Source: Planctomycetota bacterium
GTDB taxonomy: Bacteria > Planctomycetota > MHYJ01 > JACPTZ01
NCBI GenBank assembly: GCA_016192525.1
Contig: JACPTZ010000168.1
Span: 1-64,000, forward strand
Length of the DNA: 64,000 nt
Direction of reading: 5' to 3'
Shown: positions 24,816 to 33,149 of the stretch, in pieces
How positions within the stretch are numbered: position 1 is the stretch's first letter
How the letters are laid out: each line of letters opens with the position of its first letter
The notes under the pieces: model-generated
The model's input: only the letters and a program-made list of their open reading frames with translations
Told to the model about the DNA's origin: nothing
Databases searched by the model: none
Made by a program: the position numbers and the translations under genes

Positions 24816-25406
24816 TCAGAAAGAAGAAGATCGTCGAGAAATAGTGGGGAAGTAGTGCATGAAGTCCCGCTGACCGATGATGACGAAGCCGAAGGTGACG
24901 AGCAGAGAGATGATGAAGGCGATGATCTGGTTCCGGGTGATGCTGGAGAGGAAGCACCCGACGGCGATGTAGGCCGCCCCCATGAGGAGCGTGCCGAGAT
25001 AGCCCCCGATCATCGGGCCGCGATCCGGATCGCCCAGCCAGCAGACCAGCACCGGAAGCGGAAAGGTGCCGGCGATGGCCACCGCGAGAAAGGCGACGCT
25101 GGCCAGGAACTTCCCGAGGACCGCCTGCGTCGTCGTGACCGGCATCGTGAGCAGCACCTCGAGGGTGCCCGCCTTCCGCTCCTCGGCCCAGAGCCGCATC
25201 GTCACGGCCGGGATGAAGAACATGAAGATCCACGGGACCCAGTTGAAGAGGTTGTCCAGCGAGGCCTGGCGGATCGCGAGAAAATCGGGATAGGTGAAGA
25301 AGAAGAACATCGTCGCGCCGAGGAAGGCGGCGATGAAGACGTAGGCGATCGGCGAATTGAAGTAGGCGCCGAACTCGCGGCGCGTGATGGCCCAGGTGTT
25401 GCCCAT
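24816..25406 (-). CDS. GldF-like ABC-2 permease, 3' end frameshifted
   Basis: 196 residues with five clear membrane helices (AYVFIAAFLGATMFFFF through IIAFIISLLVTFGFVIIG) and the motif RLWAEERKAGTLEVLLTMPV, typical of GldF permeases. Family members have about 240 residues with a sixth helix and end ESR(K/R)W. Here the frame ends abruptly in PTISRRSSSF. The neighbouring frame instead encodes YFSTIFFFLTLNGIAIESRKW, ending at 24778. About 40 residues between helices 5 and 6 appear deleted together with a frameshift near 24840-24860, close to a short repeat (CACTA-TTC). Either the permease is inactivated or the assembly is wrong here. Confidence 0.8.
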   Translation of the reverse strand: MGNTWAITRREFGAYFNSPIAYVFIAAFLGATMFFFFTYPDFLAIRQASLDNLFNWVPWIFMFFIPAVTMRLWAEERKAGTLEVLLTMPVTTTQAVLGKFLASVAFLAVAIAGTFPLPVLVCWLGDPDRGPMIGGYLGTLLMGAAYIAVGCFLSSITRNQIIAFIISLLVTFGFVIIGQRDFMHYFPTISRRSSSF

Positions 25407-25408
25407 GA

Positions 25409-26347
25409 TCAGTTCCTGCCTCGCGACAGCCTCCGGAACACGTCCTCCAGGCTGGCCTGCTCGCGCGTCAGTTCCTTGAGCGACCAGCCGGCATCGCGCA
25501 CGGTCTCGAAAACCCGCTCGGTGATGTCCTCGCCGTCGCGCGGCGTGATGGCGAACCGCACGCAGCCCGCCGGCGCGCCGTCGCGCGGGGAGAGCGACAT
25601 CACTTCGGCCAGCCCGCGAAGCCGGGCCTGGATCGCCTCCGAGGGACCCCGGATCGTCGCCAGCACGAGGTTCTCGCCGCGGGCCTTCGCCTGGAGCTCC
25701 GTCGTCGTCCCCTGCGCCACGAGCACCCCCTCGTTGATGATGAGGACGCGGCTGCAGATCGCCTCCACCTCCGGGAGGATGTGGGTGCTGAGAATGACCG
25801 TCTTCTCGCTCCCGAGCGTCTTCAGAAGCGCCCGGACGTCGGCCGTCTGGTTCGGATCGAGCCCGGACGTGGGCTCATCCAGAATCAGAATGTCCGGATC
25901 GTGGATCAGCGCCTGGGCCAGCCCCACCCGCTGACGATACCCCTTCGAGAGTTCGTCGATCGACTTCATGAAGACGCTCTCCAGCCCACACGACTTCGTC
26001 ACGCGCCCGATCCGCTCGATCCGGTCGCGCCGGCCAAGACCGCGAAGCCGGCCGGCGAAGTGCAGGTAGTCCCCCACCCGCATCTCGACGTAGAGCGGGT
26101 TGTTCTCGGGGAGGTAGCCCACGCGCCGGCGGACGGAGAGCGAGTCGTCGATCACATCGAACCCCGCCAGCGTGGCCGACCCCGCGGAGGGGGGAAGGTA
26201 GCCGGTGAGGATCTTCATCGTGGTCGACTTCCCCGCCCCGTTCGGCCCGATGAAGCCGATGATCTCCCCTTTCTCGACGCTGAAGGAGATGTCGCGCACG
26301 GCGGCGACGGGACCGTAGAACTTGGTGAGTTTGTCGACGGTGATCAT
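25409..26347 (-). CDS. GldA-like ABC-2 ATP-binding protein
   Basis: 312-residue ATPase with Walker A (GPNGAGKSTTM), Q-loop region, signature LSKGYRQRVGLAQALIHDP, Walker B (ILILDEPTSGLDP) and switch His (ILSTHIL). The C-terminal DUF4162-like domain is typical of ABC-2 exporters. It sits immediately upstream of the permease (2-bp gap) and downstream of two small hypothetical genes in one operon. It would energise the Gld-type complex with the next two genes. Confidence 0.92.
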   Translation of the reverse strand: MITVDKLTKFYGPVAAVRDISFSVEKGEIIGFIGPNGAGKSTTMKILTGYLPPSAGSATLAGFDVIDDSLSVRRRVGYLPENNPLYVEMRVGDYLHFAGRLRGLGRRDRIERIGRVTKSCGLESVFMKSIDELSKGYRQRVGLAQALIHDPDILILDEPTSGLDPNQTADVRALLKTLGSEKTVILSTHILPEVEAICSRVLIINEGVLVAQGTTTELQAKARGENLVLATIRGPSEAIQARLRGLAEVMSLSPRDGAPAGCVRFAITPRDGEDITERVFETVRDAGWSLKELTREQASLEDVFRRLSRGRN

Positions 26348-26350
26348 GAT

Positions 26351-26671
26351 CTACGATCGCGGAAAATAGAGCCAGTGGCGGCGGGGCTCGCCCATCTCGT
26401 CGATGATGGCGTAGTACTCCTCGGCCGAGAGGTCCTGCGTGCGGCGACCGTATTTGTGGACCAGGGACGTGAAGGCCATCGAACGCTCGACCATGCGGTC
26501 GTGCGTGCGGCCGGAGCCGCCGACGATGACGAACTCGGGCCCGCGGGTGAGGCGGGAATGCCCGTCCTTCGCGTCGAGACCGAGACCCAGCAGAGCAGGG
26601 GGGACACTCTTGTCCCCGTCCGCGGGTTCCGGGGACTTCTCGGAATCGGGGTTGAGATCGAAGATCGACAT
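26351..26671 (-). CDS. Hypothetical small soluble protein
   Basis: 106 residues, acidic N-terminus (MSIFDLNPDSEKSPEPADGD), then a compact region with GPEFVIVGGSGRTHDRMVER, YGRRTQDLSAEEYYAIIDEM and the ending HWLYFPR. No transmembrane segment and no family recognised. It lies 3 bp ahead of the ATPase gene and 12 bp after the preceding gene, so it belongs to the Gld-type operon. The terminal part reads like a small recognition domain, but no function can be given. Confidence 0.65.
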   Translation of the reverse strand: MSIFDLNPDSEKSPEPADGDKSVPPALLGLGLDAKDGHSRLTRGPEFVIVGGSGRTHDRMVERSMAFTSLVHKYGRRTQDLSAEEYYAIIDEMGEPRRHWLYFPRS

Positions 26672-26683
26672 GAATCGGGATCC

Positions 26684-27121
26684 TTACGCGTGTCCGTGCG
26701 GATGTTCGTGTCCGTGTTCCCCGGACTTCGCCTCGGGCGTCGTGGGCGCGGGGGGAACGGGCGCCGCCGCGGGCTCCGGGATACCGGCCTTCGCGCGGCA
26801 CTGCTTCGCAAAAAACTCCTTGCCGGCCAGGGAGGCCCTACCCGCCGCCTCCTTCCAGTCCTCCGCCGTCAGCAGATCCCGGAAGGCGCGATCGATCCGC
26901 AGCAGCAGATGGGCATCGCCGTGTGATACGGCGTAGCGGTGGATTGGTTTGATCCAGGAGGGGTCCGGCCGGTCCGCCCGATCCACGAAGTCCATCGCGT
27001 CCTCATATCTCTCGGCCGCGACGCAGGCCTCCACGAAACCGGCGTGGTCGATCTCCGTCCCCGCCTTCGGATAGAGAAGGTCGCGCTTCTCGATGGGACC
27101 AGGGACATGGGCGCGGGGCAT
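26684..27121 (-). CDS. Hypothetical protein with His-rich tail
   Basis: 145 residues, mostly helical (DHAGFVEACVAAERYEDAMD; AFRDLLTAEDWKEAAGRA), suggesting a TPR-like or helical-repeat fold. The last 12 residues are His-rich (GEHGHEHPHGHA) and could bind metal ions. It starts 4 bp after the FmdB-like gene and lies upstream of the ABC genes in one operon. Function unknown. Confidence 0.65.
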   Translation of the reverse strand: MPRAHVPGPIEKRDLLYPKAGTEIDHAGFVEACVAAERYEDAMDFVDRADRPDPSWIKPIHRYAVSHGDAHLLLRIDRAFRDLLTAEDWKEAAGRASLAGKEFFAKQCRAKAGIPEPAAAPVPPAPTTPEAKSGEHGHEHPHGHA

Positions 27122-27125
27122 GGGA

Positions 27126-27443
27126 TCAGGTCTTTCCCTTGGAGGCGGACTTCTTCGCGGTCTTCGCCGGGGCCGGAACGTCCCCGGGCTTCTTCGAGGA
27201 GTCGGAGGGAGCAGCCTTGCCGTTCCCGCCGACGCCCTCGGCCCGGGCCTTCTCCTTGTACTCGCTGCTGCGGTAGTCGGTGATGTAGAACCCGGAGCCG
27301 CGGAAGAGGAGGGCCCCGCCCGCGCTCATCTGCCGCTTCGCCGACTTCCCGCACTCGGGGCAACGCCTCACCGGCTTGTCGTGCATCGACTGAAACCGCT
27401 CGAAGGCGTGGCCTCCGCGGCACAGGTACTCGTACGTGGGCAT
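27126..27443 (-). CDS. FmdB-family zinc-ribbon protein
   Basis: 105 residues starting MPTYEYLC, the hallmark of the FmdB/CxxC_CXXC_SSSS regulatory family. CPECGK gives the second zinc knuckle. The first knuckle reads CRGGHAFE, with only one Cys, so metal binding may use His instead or be weaker. FRGSGFYITDYRS is the typical middle motif. The C-terminus is a Lys/Ala-rich tail. The start was moved in from 27518 to the conserved MPTYEY. It is first in the operon that continues to the DUF4340 fusion. Confidence 0.88.
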   Translation of the reverse strand: MPTYEYLCRGGHAFERFQSMHDKPVRRCPECGKSAKRQMSAGGALLFRGSGFYITDYRSSEYKEKARAEGVGGNGKAAPSDSSKKPGDVPAPAKTAKKSASKGKT

Positions 27444-27543
27444 GGCGGGGTCCCGTTCGCCTGAAACAACTCTGCCCGGAGGAGAGCAATCCTCATGCCC
27501 TGCGGGGGGAGCCGCCACGGGGACTCACTCATAACATATCTGA

Positions 27544-27708
27544 TTATGGCTTAAGTACTTGCAACCACTCATGGCCAGGTCTTGTGATGGCGGAGTCTTG
27601 GGGGGGAGGCAGGTCTTGCCAGATTGGCAGCGATCTTCCTTCTATGTCCCACGTCTTCAGACAGAGCCAAGTGATCCGCCAACGCGAATCGTGCAGGTGG
27701 TTTGCCAT
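27544..27708 (-). CDS. Possible 54-residue orphan protein
   Basis: The short frame reads MANHLHDSRWRITWLCL, then KTWDIEGRSLPIWQDLP, and ends PGHEWLQVLKP. Its composition (five Trp, two Ile-Trp pairs, balanced charges) is unlike GC-shadow frames. The local base composition is less GC-rich than the neighbours, which hints at foreign origin. A GGAGGGGGAA purine run precedes the ATG. No family is recognised; it may be the remnant of a larger transferred gene. Confidence 0.35.
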   Translation of the reverse strand: MANHLHDSRWRITWLCLKTWDIEGRSLPIWQDLPPPQDSAITRPGHEWLQVLKP

Positions 27709-27919
27709 TGCTGTTTCCCCCTCCCCGTCCCTCGTTACGCCCGCCTGCGGCGGGCTACTCTGGAGGAGGGGGTAGAGGGAGGAGCACGGCCCTTCCCCGT
27801 GTTGGCGCGCGCCCCCCTCCCGACCCTCCCCCCTTCCTCCTGCGCCCTGCGGGCTACGGAGGACAGGTCGGGGGGGGGAACAACAACAAGAAACTCGCCG
27901 AACAAACGTTGATGGATCA
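27709..27919. repeat. Non-coding pyrimidine/purine-rich repeat
   Basis: This region holds TTTCCCCCTCCCC..., a short CGCCTGCGGCGG palindrome, GGAGGGGGTAGAGGG and CACGGCCCTTCC. The first and last parts match 14361-14421 closely enough to call a shared repeat. CCCTCCC and GGGGGGG runs continue toward 27880. No gene is seen. Confidence 0.5.
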
Positions 27920-28711
27920 CTAGTCCGGAAGCCCGGCCGCCGTCCCCAGACCGCGCAGCGCATCGAGAAAGAACCCCCGCTCGCCGGTGTAAAAGGCCCC
28001 GGGCCCGATGAGAGGCCGGAAGTGATAGGCCATCTGGAGCCCCACGACGAGGAAAAGCAGCACCCAGAGGACGAAGAAGGTCCCGCGGGCCGCGGAGTCC
28101 TGGCCGCCCAACCGATCCAGGTATCGCCGGGCCAGATCGAGCAGACGCACCCCGAAACAGAGGCCGATGAAGAACACCCCCAGGTGGAAGAACGACATGA
28201 AGACCGGCCCGCCCGCGCTCACCGTGAAGAACCATGAGACCGAGGTGAACCCGATCAGCATGATGGAGATCGCGGTGGTCTGGAGCATGAGCACCATCGT
28301 CGTCTGGCCGAAGGTCAGCTTCGATCCGAGAAGCGAGTTGAAGACGTAGAAGGTCGGCAGGCAGAGAAAGGTCGTCCCCAGGAGGATGATCGGCACCTTC
28401 ACCGCGGCAAACGCCGCCTGCAGCCCCCCCCCGAACATCCCGATCGTCGCGCCGTAGAGCGCCCCGAACGCCACCACGATGAGGAGCAGGCTGACGACGT
28501 GATCGTGAATCCGTCCCGGAACGGCCGCCTCCCGGATCACGGCCCCGCGGGCCTTGAGGATCGCCTCGACGATCCGGAACCGGTCCCACAGCCCCTTTCC
28601 CGCCCCCCACTCGAAACGGTCCAGTTCGAGCTGGTCCAGGGGATCCGCGAAGTGCGCCGGAAGCACCGGCGCTCCGCCGGTCCCGCCCGCCCCGTCGTTC
28701 GTGCCGTTCAT
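27920..28711 (-). CDS. Polytopic membrane protein, paralog of the upstream gene
   Basis: 263 residues: a charged N-terminus of about 70 residues, then about six helices (VVSLLLIVVAFGALYGATIG; LLGTTFLCLPTFYVF; FFVLWVLLFLVVGLQMAYHF). The segment GATIGMFGGGLQAAFAAVKVP aligns with GAAVGSYVGGSQVWHAAVKMP of the upstream neighbour, and both carry an RP(L/F)(I/V)G motif after the last helix. No named family is recognised. ATG 28711 was chosen; the frame is open to 28963 but overlaps the previous gene. The spacing of 22 bp suggests one operon. Confidence 0.7.
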   Translation of the reverse strand: MNGTNDGAGGTGGAPVLPAHFADPLDQLELDRFEWGAGKGLWDRFRIVEAILKARGAVIREAAVPGRIHDHVVSLLLIVVAFGALYGATIGMFGGGLQAAFAAVKVPIILLGTTFLCLPTFYVFNSLLGSKLTFGQTTMVLMLQTTAISIMLIGFTSVSWFFTVSAGGPVFMSFFHLGVFFIGLCFGVRLLDLARRYLDRLGGQDSAARGTFFVLWVLLFLVVGLQMAYHFRPLIGPGAFYTGERGFFLDALRGLGTAAGLPD

Positions 28712-28733
28712 GGTCTTCCTCCGTCCGTCAGGG

Positions 28734-29426
28734 TCAGTCGCCCCAGGTCCGGATCGCGGCGAGCGCCGTGTCCACGATCCCCTCGTAGATGTTGCCGCGC
28801 AGGTTCCGTTCGAGCGAGAAGCCTCCGAAGACGTCCCGGTTGTCGCCGACGAAGGGACGCAACAGCCACGCCATCTGTCCGCCGACGAAGTGGTAGACGA
28901 GGAGCCAGCAGGCGAGCGTCCGCAGCACCTGCACCCCCTTCCGGGCCGAGGTTCGAAGCCCACGATACAGATATCCCACGCTCACCGCCCCGCCGAGGGC
29001 GATGGCGGCCGTCATGAGCAGGACCAGGAGGAGGTAGGTGTTGTAGGAGCCGCGCGGCCCCGAGGCGAAGAAGAGCGCGAGGGCCGGGGCGAGCGCGCCG
29101 AGGATCACCCCGGTCACGGCGATCGAGGAGAGGCAGAGCAGGACCGTCTGGTCGAGCGAGAAATCGGTCCGGAACGCGGCCCCCACGACGTGCATCAGCA
29201 TCAGGCTCACCCCCAGCGTCCCCAGGAAGAGGACCGGCATCTTCACCGCCGCGTGCCACACCTGGCTCCCCCCGACGTAGGAGCCGACCGCCGCGCCGAA
29301 GAGCCCGGTCCCGGTCACCCCCACGAGCAGGATACCGAGGGCGCGCGCGGCCCCCATCCTCCGGGCGGCGATTTCGCCCAGCAGGCCCTCGGGGTTCTTG
29401 AGGATGGTGTCGACGGCGCCGAGCAC
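28734..29426 (-). CDS. Polytopic membrane protein, first of a tandem pair
   Basis: 230 residues with about six helices (ALGILLVGVTGTGLFGAAVG; VLFLGTLGVSLMLMHVVG; LLLVLLMTAAIALGGAVSVG) and the ending region AWLLRPFVGDNRDVFGGFS. It is clearly related to the downstream gene, pointing to a tandem duplication followed by divergence. The start is GTG at 29426 with GAGGG 8 bases upstream. The pair could form a heteromeric membrane complex; no substrate or partner can be proposed. Confidence 0.7.
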   Translation of the reverse strand: MLGAVDTILKNPEGLLGEIAARRMGAARALGILLVGVTGTGLFGAAVGSYVGGSQVWHAAVKMPVLFLGTLGVSLMLMHVVGAAFRTDFSLDQTVLLCLSSIAVTGVILGALAPALALFFASGPRGSYNTYLLLVLLMTAAIALGGAVSVGYLYRGLRTSARKGVQVLRTLACWLLVYHFVGGQMAWLLRPFVGDNRDVFGGFSLERNLRGNIYEGIVDTALAAIRTWGD

Positions 29427-29581
29427 GGGCCGGTCCCTCGATCGGAGCGGCGGAAGCGAGACGACCTATGGGAAGGAACGAAGGAGGAGGCGAAATGTTC
29501 GGTCGCAGAACAAAGAGAGCGGGGGAAGAGCGGAGGAGGAGAACAGCAGCGGGAGGCGCGCGAAGCAGGGGCTGCGGACCC

Positions 29582-31345
29582 CTAGTCCCCGCCCCCAGCC
29601 GTCAGATCCTCCGCATCCCGCGTGCAGGAGATGAACCCGATGCACATCTCGTCGGTGGTCTGTTCGCCCCAGGTGAGCGGCTGGGGCGGATGGTTCGGGT
29701 TGTTCGGGTTGCCCTCGGAGTTGTCGTAGATCGCCGTGAGGGTGAGGCGCGTCCCCTTCGGGAGCGGGATCGGCTCCTTGAAGTGATAGATGTCCTGCCA
29801 GTTGAAGTCCCAGTCCCGGATGTCGACGAGCGTCTGCTTCGTCCCGTCCGGAAACCTCGCCGTGACGCGGATCTCGCGGCCGGTCAGGTGCATGTGCGGC
29901 ATGATCGACCGGGCGTGGAGGTCCCGGTCCACGACCTCCGTAGCGGTCACCCTGAAGCGGTCCTTCCCCGGAGGAATCACGAATCCGAAGTTGATCAGCT
30001 CCACCCAGCGCAGACGCTTCTGGACCGGCTTCTTCGCGAAGGTGAGACCGAGGCGCGTGCGGTCCTTCTCCGGCCGGCCGTTCTTGTGATAGTGGACTTC
30101 GAGCACGACGCGACCGCCCTTCGGCAGAAGCCGTCCGACCCCGTCTTCCAGCGCGTAGGGCATCGTCCCCGGCGCCCAGCCGCTCATCTCGCCGGCCGGG
30201 ATGAACCCGGGGCCGGTGCCGTGAGAGAGGTAACCGGGCTTTGGATCGGCCGCGTCCAGTTTCTCCGCCGCGCCCCGTGTGTCCACGTACGCGATGATGT
30301 GGTGGACGACGTTGAGATTCCCGGGTCGGAGTTCCACCGCCTGGACCCACCGGTCCTCCGACTCGCTTGTGGGCAGGACGAAGCAGCGGTACTCGTCGTC
30401 CCCCTCGGCCGGGACCTCGTATTCCGGCGCCTCGAGGATGAGGTCGGGCTCGCCGAGCATCCATCCCTCGGCGATCTTCGGCGGGACGGGCGCCTGCGCG
30501 GGGTCGCCTTCCGGCGCGCCGGCGGCCACCCAGCGGTCGAGGAGGTCGATCTCCTCGGGCGTCATCACGCGTTCGTCCCGGAACGTCCCGTGATTCACCG
30601 GCTTCCAGGGCGGCATCGCCCTGGAGCGGGTGATGGCGGCGATGTTGAGCGCCCACTTCTTCGCCTGTTCGTAGGAGTCGAGCGGGAAGGGCGCCACCTG
30701 CCCGGGCCGGTGGCACTGGACGCAGTTCCGGTTCAGGAGGCCGGCCACCGGATTCGCGTAGGTCACCTCGGAGTCCCTGGATTCGGCCATCGGGTGCTGG
30801 AGGCGGCACCCGACCGGCTCGGTGGAGGCGACGGGCGGCTCCCTCCCGGCGAGGGCGGCCTCGATGGCGTCGGCGAGGTAGTGATTCCGGGCGAGCTGTT
30901 CGGTCTTGTTGTCGTCGATCCTCCCCGAGTAGTGGAGGCCGCGCTTCGCGCCGAGGAGGACCGCGCAGGGCTGCACCTCCACCTCGAACCGGTCGGCCAC
31001 CTCGAGGTCGCGGTCGAGCAGCACCGGGAACTTGAGGCCGGAGGCCTTCGCGTGGGCGGCGACCGACTCGGCGCTCTCGAGCGGATTGGCGTTGATGGCG
31101 AGGAATCCGATCCCCTGGTCGTGGTACTTCGCGTAGAGGTCGTTCATCCGCGAGAGATAGCGGGTGGACATCGGGCACTCGACGCCGATGAAGAAGAGAA
31201 CGGTGGCCTTTCGTCCCTCGAATTCATCGAGCCGGCGCACCTGGCCCGAGGGATCCGGAAGCTGAAAGCCTTTGATTTCCCCGGCCTCCCCGGGCCGGGC
31301 GAGGGCGAGCAGCACGAGCAGCGGAACGAGAATCGGGCGGCGCAT
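29582..31345 (-). CDS. Redoxin - cytochrome c - copper monooxygenase-like fusion
   Basis: 587 residues, exported (ILVPLLVLLALARPGEAGE). Residues about 22-170 form a thioredoxin/AhpC-type fold with a single Cys at the active site (GVECPMS, Cys57) rather than CxxC. A c-type heme site CVQCH follows at 208-212, with MPPW as a likely distal-ligand region. The C-terminal half resembles PHM/ascorbate-dependent Cu-monooxygenase domains: NVVHHIIAY, EVHYHKNG and IMPHMHLTG supply His/Met ligands. This composite is recurrent in planctomycetes as far as I know, but has no demonstrated reaction. ATG 31345 has GGAGGAAGGA upstream. Monocistronic by context. Confidence 0.8.
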   Translation of the reverse strand: MRRPILVPLLVLLALARPGEAGEIKGFQLPDPSGQVRRLDEFEGRKATVLFFIGVECPMSTRYLSRMNDLYAKYHDQGIGFLAINANPLESAESVAAHAKASGLKFPVLLDRDLEVADRFEVEVQPCAVLLGAKRGLHYSGRIDDNKTEQLARNHYLADAIEAALAGREPPVASTEPVGCRLQHPMAESRDSEVTYANPVAGLLNRNCVQCHRPGQVAPFPLDSYEQAKKWALNIAAITRSRAMPPWKPVNHGTFRDERVMTPEEIDLLDRWVAAGAPEGDPAQAPVPPKIAEGWMLGEPDLILEAPEYEVPAEGDDEYRCFVLPTSESEDRWVQAVELRPGNLNVVHHIIAYVDTRGAAEKLDAADPKPGYLSHGTGPGFIPAGEMSGWAPGTMPYALEDGVGRLLPKGGRVVLEVHYHKNGRPEKDRTRLGLTFAKKPVQKRLRWVELINFGFVIPPGKDRFRVTATEVVDRDLHARSIMPHMHLTGREIRVTARFPDGTKQTLVDIRDWDFNWQDIYHFKEPIPLPKGTRLTLTAIYDNSEGNPNNPNHPPQPLTWGEQTTDEMCIGFISCTRDAEDLTAGGGD

Positions 31346-31490
31346 GGGGGTCCTTCCTCCGCAGGGGGGGGATTCGGTTTGGAATGATTCGTGATACGGA
31401 GGAAGGGGAAGGAGTGTTGAAGGAACGGTGTGGGGCAAACGGTCCCGAACAGTCAGGAATCGAGAGGAAACGGGTGAGGAGGAAACGGAA

Positions 31491-33149
31491 TCATCGAGGT
31501 CTCTCCATCGCCCGTCGTTGCCGCTCCTCCACATCCCTCCTCACCTGGTCAATCTCTTCGAGTGCCTTCACTGCCTCCGCCCGAACCGAGGCGTCGGGAT
31601 CGGATTGCGCGATCCTCTCGAGGTCGGGGCGGTAGGTCGGATCCCGCTCCGGCCATCCCCAAAGCACGTCCTGATAGTAATGAACCAGCGCGCTCCGAAC
31701 CGACGACGATGAGTTTGCAGACAACTCGACCCGCAGCAAATCGAATTCGGACACGTCCTCGTCAGGGTTGAGACTCGCCATCAGGAACGATCCGACTCCG
31801 GCGCGCACGGCGTCACTCGGGTCCGAACGGAGAATCTGGAGCAAGACGTCCTTCTCACCGAGATCGAACACCCGAAGCCGGCGGACCGCGGCGCGACGGG
31901 CGCTCTCAGGCATATCCACCGACCGGGCGACCTCCACAAAGAAGGAGTTCTCCGCCGGCGGAATGGCGACGGCGAGGGCCGTGAACACCCGCTCGCTGAC
32001 CCGCCCGGCGTCCGTGCGCGTGTCTACATCGGGATGCGCGCGCCAATAATCCTTGAGCCTGGCTGTGTCATCCCGTGTCAGGGGCTCGCGATCCTGGACC
32101 TCGAGCAAGGCGTCGGCGGCATTCTCCGCCCTCCATTTCAGGAACGAGTCGCCGCCATGCGGCAGAAGCGCGTAATCAAGGAGCATCTCCACACGCTCGT
32201 GCCCCTTCACATAAAGCAGGAGATCCAGGTGAGCCATCATCGACGTGAACATCCCGATGGCGTTTCGCGAGGGGCGCGCCTGGTCGACGAACTCCCTCAG
32301 TCGCGCCGCGTCCTGACCCTCCACGGCGAATACGAGGTCGTTCCGGCGAGCCGCCCAATCCAGACGCCTCAGGAAGTCCATGACCAGGGAGGGCGGGAAC
32401 TCAGCAGACGCGTTGCTGCCGACAGGAGATGTCAGGAGATCGATGGCGTCACTCGTCTCCATGTTCCAAAGGCGCAGCAGCAGCTTCCAGTCCTCATCCG
32501 TCGATCGAGGGGCGCTCGTGCCCAAGGCCGACGCGATGAACGCCGCGTTGGAGTCCCCTTGCGCGAAGTCCACCTGAAGCAGGGCATCCACCAGCATTTC
32601 CCTCTCCTCTGGCGGAATCGCGACCATCAACCTCTCCTCGAGTCGATCGAGGGTCTCGTCGTCGCCCTTTCGGCTCGCCGCGATCATCTGATCAACCAGG
32701 GCCTGAATGTCCGGAGGAAAAGTCGGAGGGGTCGGAGGAAAGATCCCGACGCTCACAGGATCCCCTCTCGAAGCGGGAGGCATGTCGGAATACACCGGAG
32801 CCTTCCTGCTCCCGGCGGTCTCCCGTGTCCATCCTCCGTGTCTCCGAAAGACCCATTCCCCGGGGGGAAGGGACTTCTTCCGGGACTTGATCTCCTTTAT
32901 CCGTTCGGTCGCCCACCGCATCGCGTCGCCGTCGTAGGTCGACCCTCCGCGCATGGGCTCCACGGGGGGATCTCGCGGGTCCTTCACGGCGGGCCCTACA
33001 ACAGGGTGGGGGCGCAGTCCGTCGGATGGACGTTCGGCGATGGGAGCATGGACCGATTCCATTTCCGACGACGACCATCGCCATGCAAGCGCGGCCAGAA
33101 TCGTCAGGACAAACAGGAGACCGGCTGTTTTCCGCGGAGCGCTCATCAT
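31491..33149 (-). CDS. Membrane-anchored HEAT-like repeat protein
   Basis: 552 residues with an N-terminal hydrophobic segment (TAGLLFVLTILAALAWRW), a Pro-rich stalk to about residue 140, and helical repeats to the C-terminus. The last repeats are clear HEAT type (DPSDAVRAGVGSFLMASL; SSSSVRSALVHYYQDVL; DPDASVRAEAVKALEEID). Its ATG at 33149 overlaps the stop of the Pmp-like gene (ATGA), so the two are co-translated; they probably act together at the cell surface. Base composition is slightly less GC-rich than the neighbouring operons. Function unknown. Confidence 0.7.
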   Translation of the reverse strand: MMSAPRKTAGLLFVLTILAALAWRWSSSEMESVHAPIAERPSDGLRPHPVVGPAVKDPRDPPVEPMRGGSTYDGDAMRWATERIKEIKSRKKSLPPGEWVFRRHGGWTRETAGSRKAPVYSDMPPASRGDPVSVGIFPPTPPTFPPDIQALVDQMIAASRKGDDETLDRLEERLMVAIPPEEREMLVDALLQVDFAQGDSNAAFIASALGTSAPRSTDEDWKLLLRLWNMETSDAIDLLTSPVGSNASAEFPPSLVMDFLRRLDWAARRNDLVFAVEGQDAARLREFVDQARPSRNAIGMFTSMMAHLDLLLYVKGHERVEMLLDYALLPHGGDSFLKWRAENAADALLEVQDREPLTRDDTARLKDYWRAHPDVDTRTDAGRVSERVFTALAVAIPPAENSFFVEVARSVDMPESARRAAVRRLRVFDLGEKDVLLQILRSDPSDAVRAGVGSFLMASLNPDEDVSEFDLLRVELSANSSSSVRSALVHYYQDVLWGWPERDPTYRPDLERIAQSDPDASVRAEAVKALEEIDQVRRDVEERQRRAMERPR

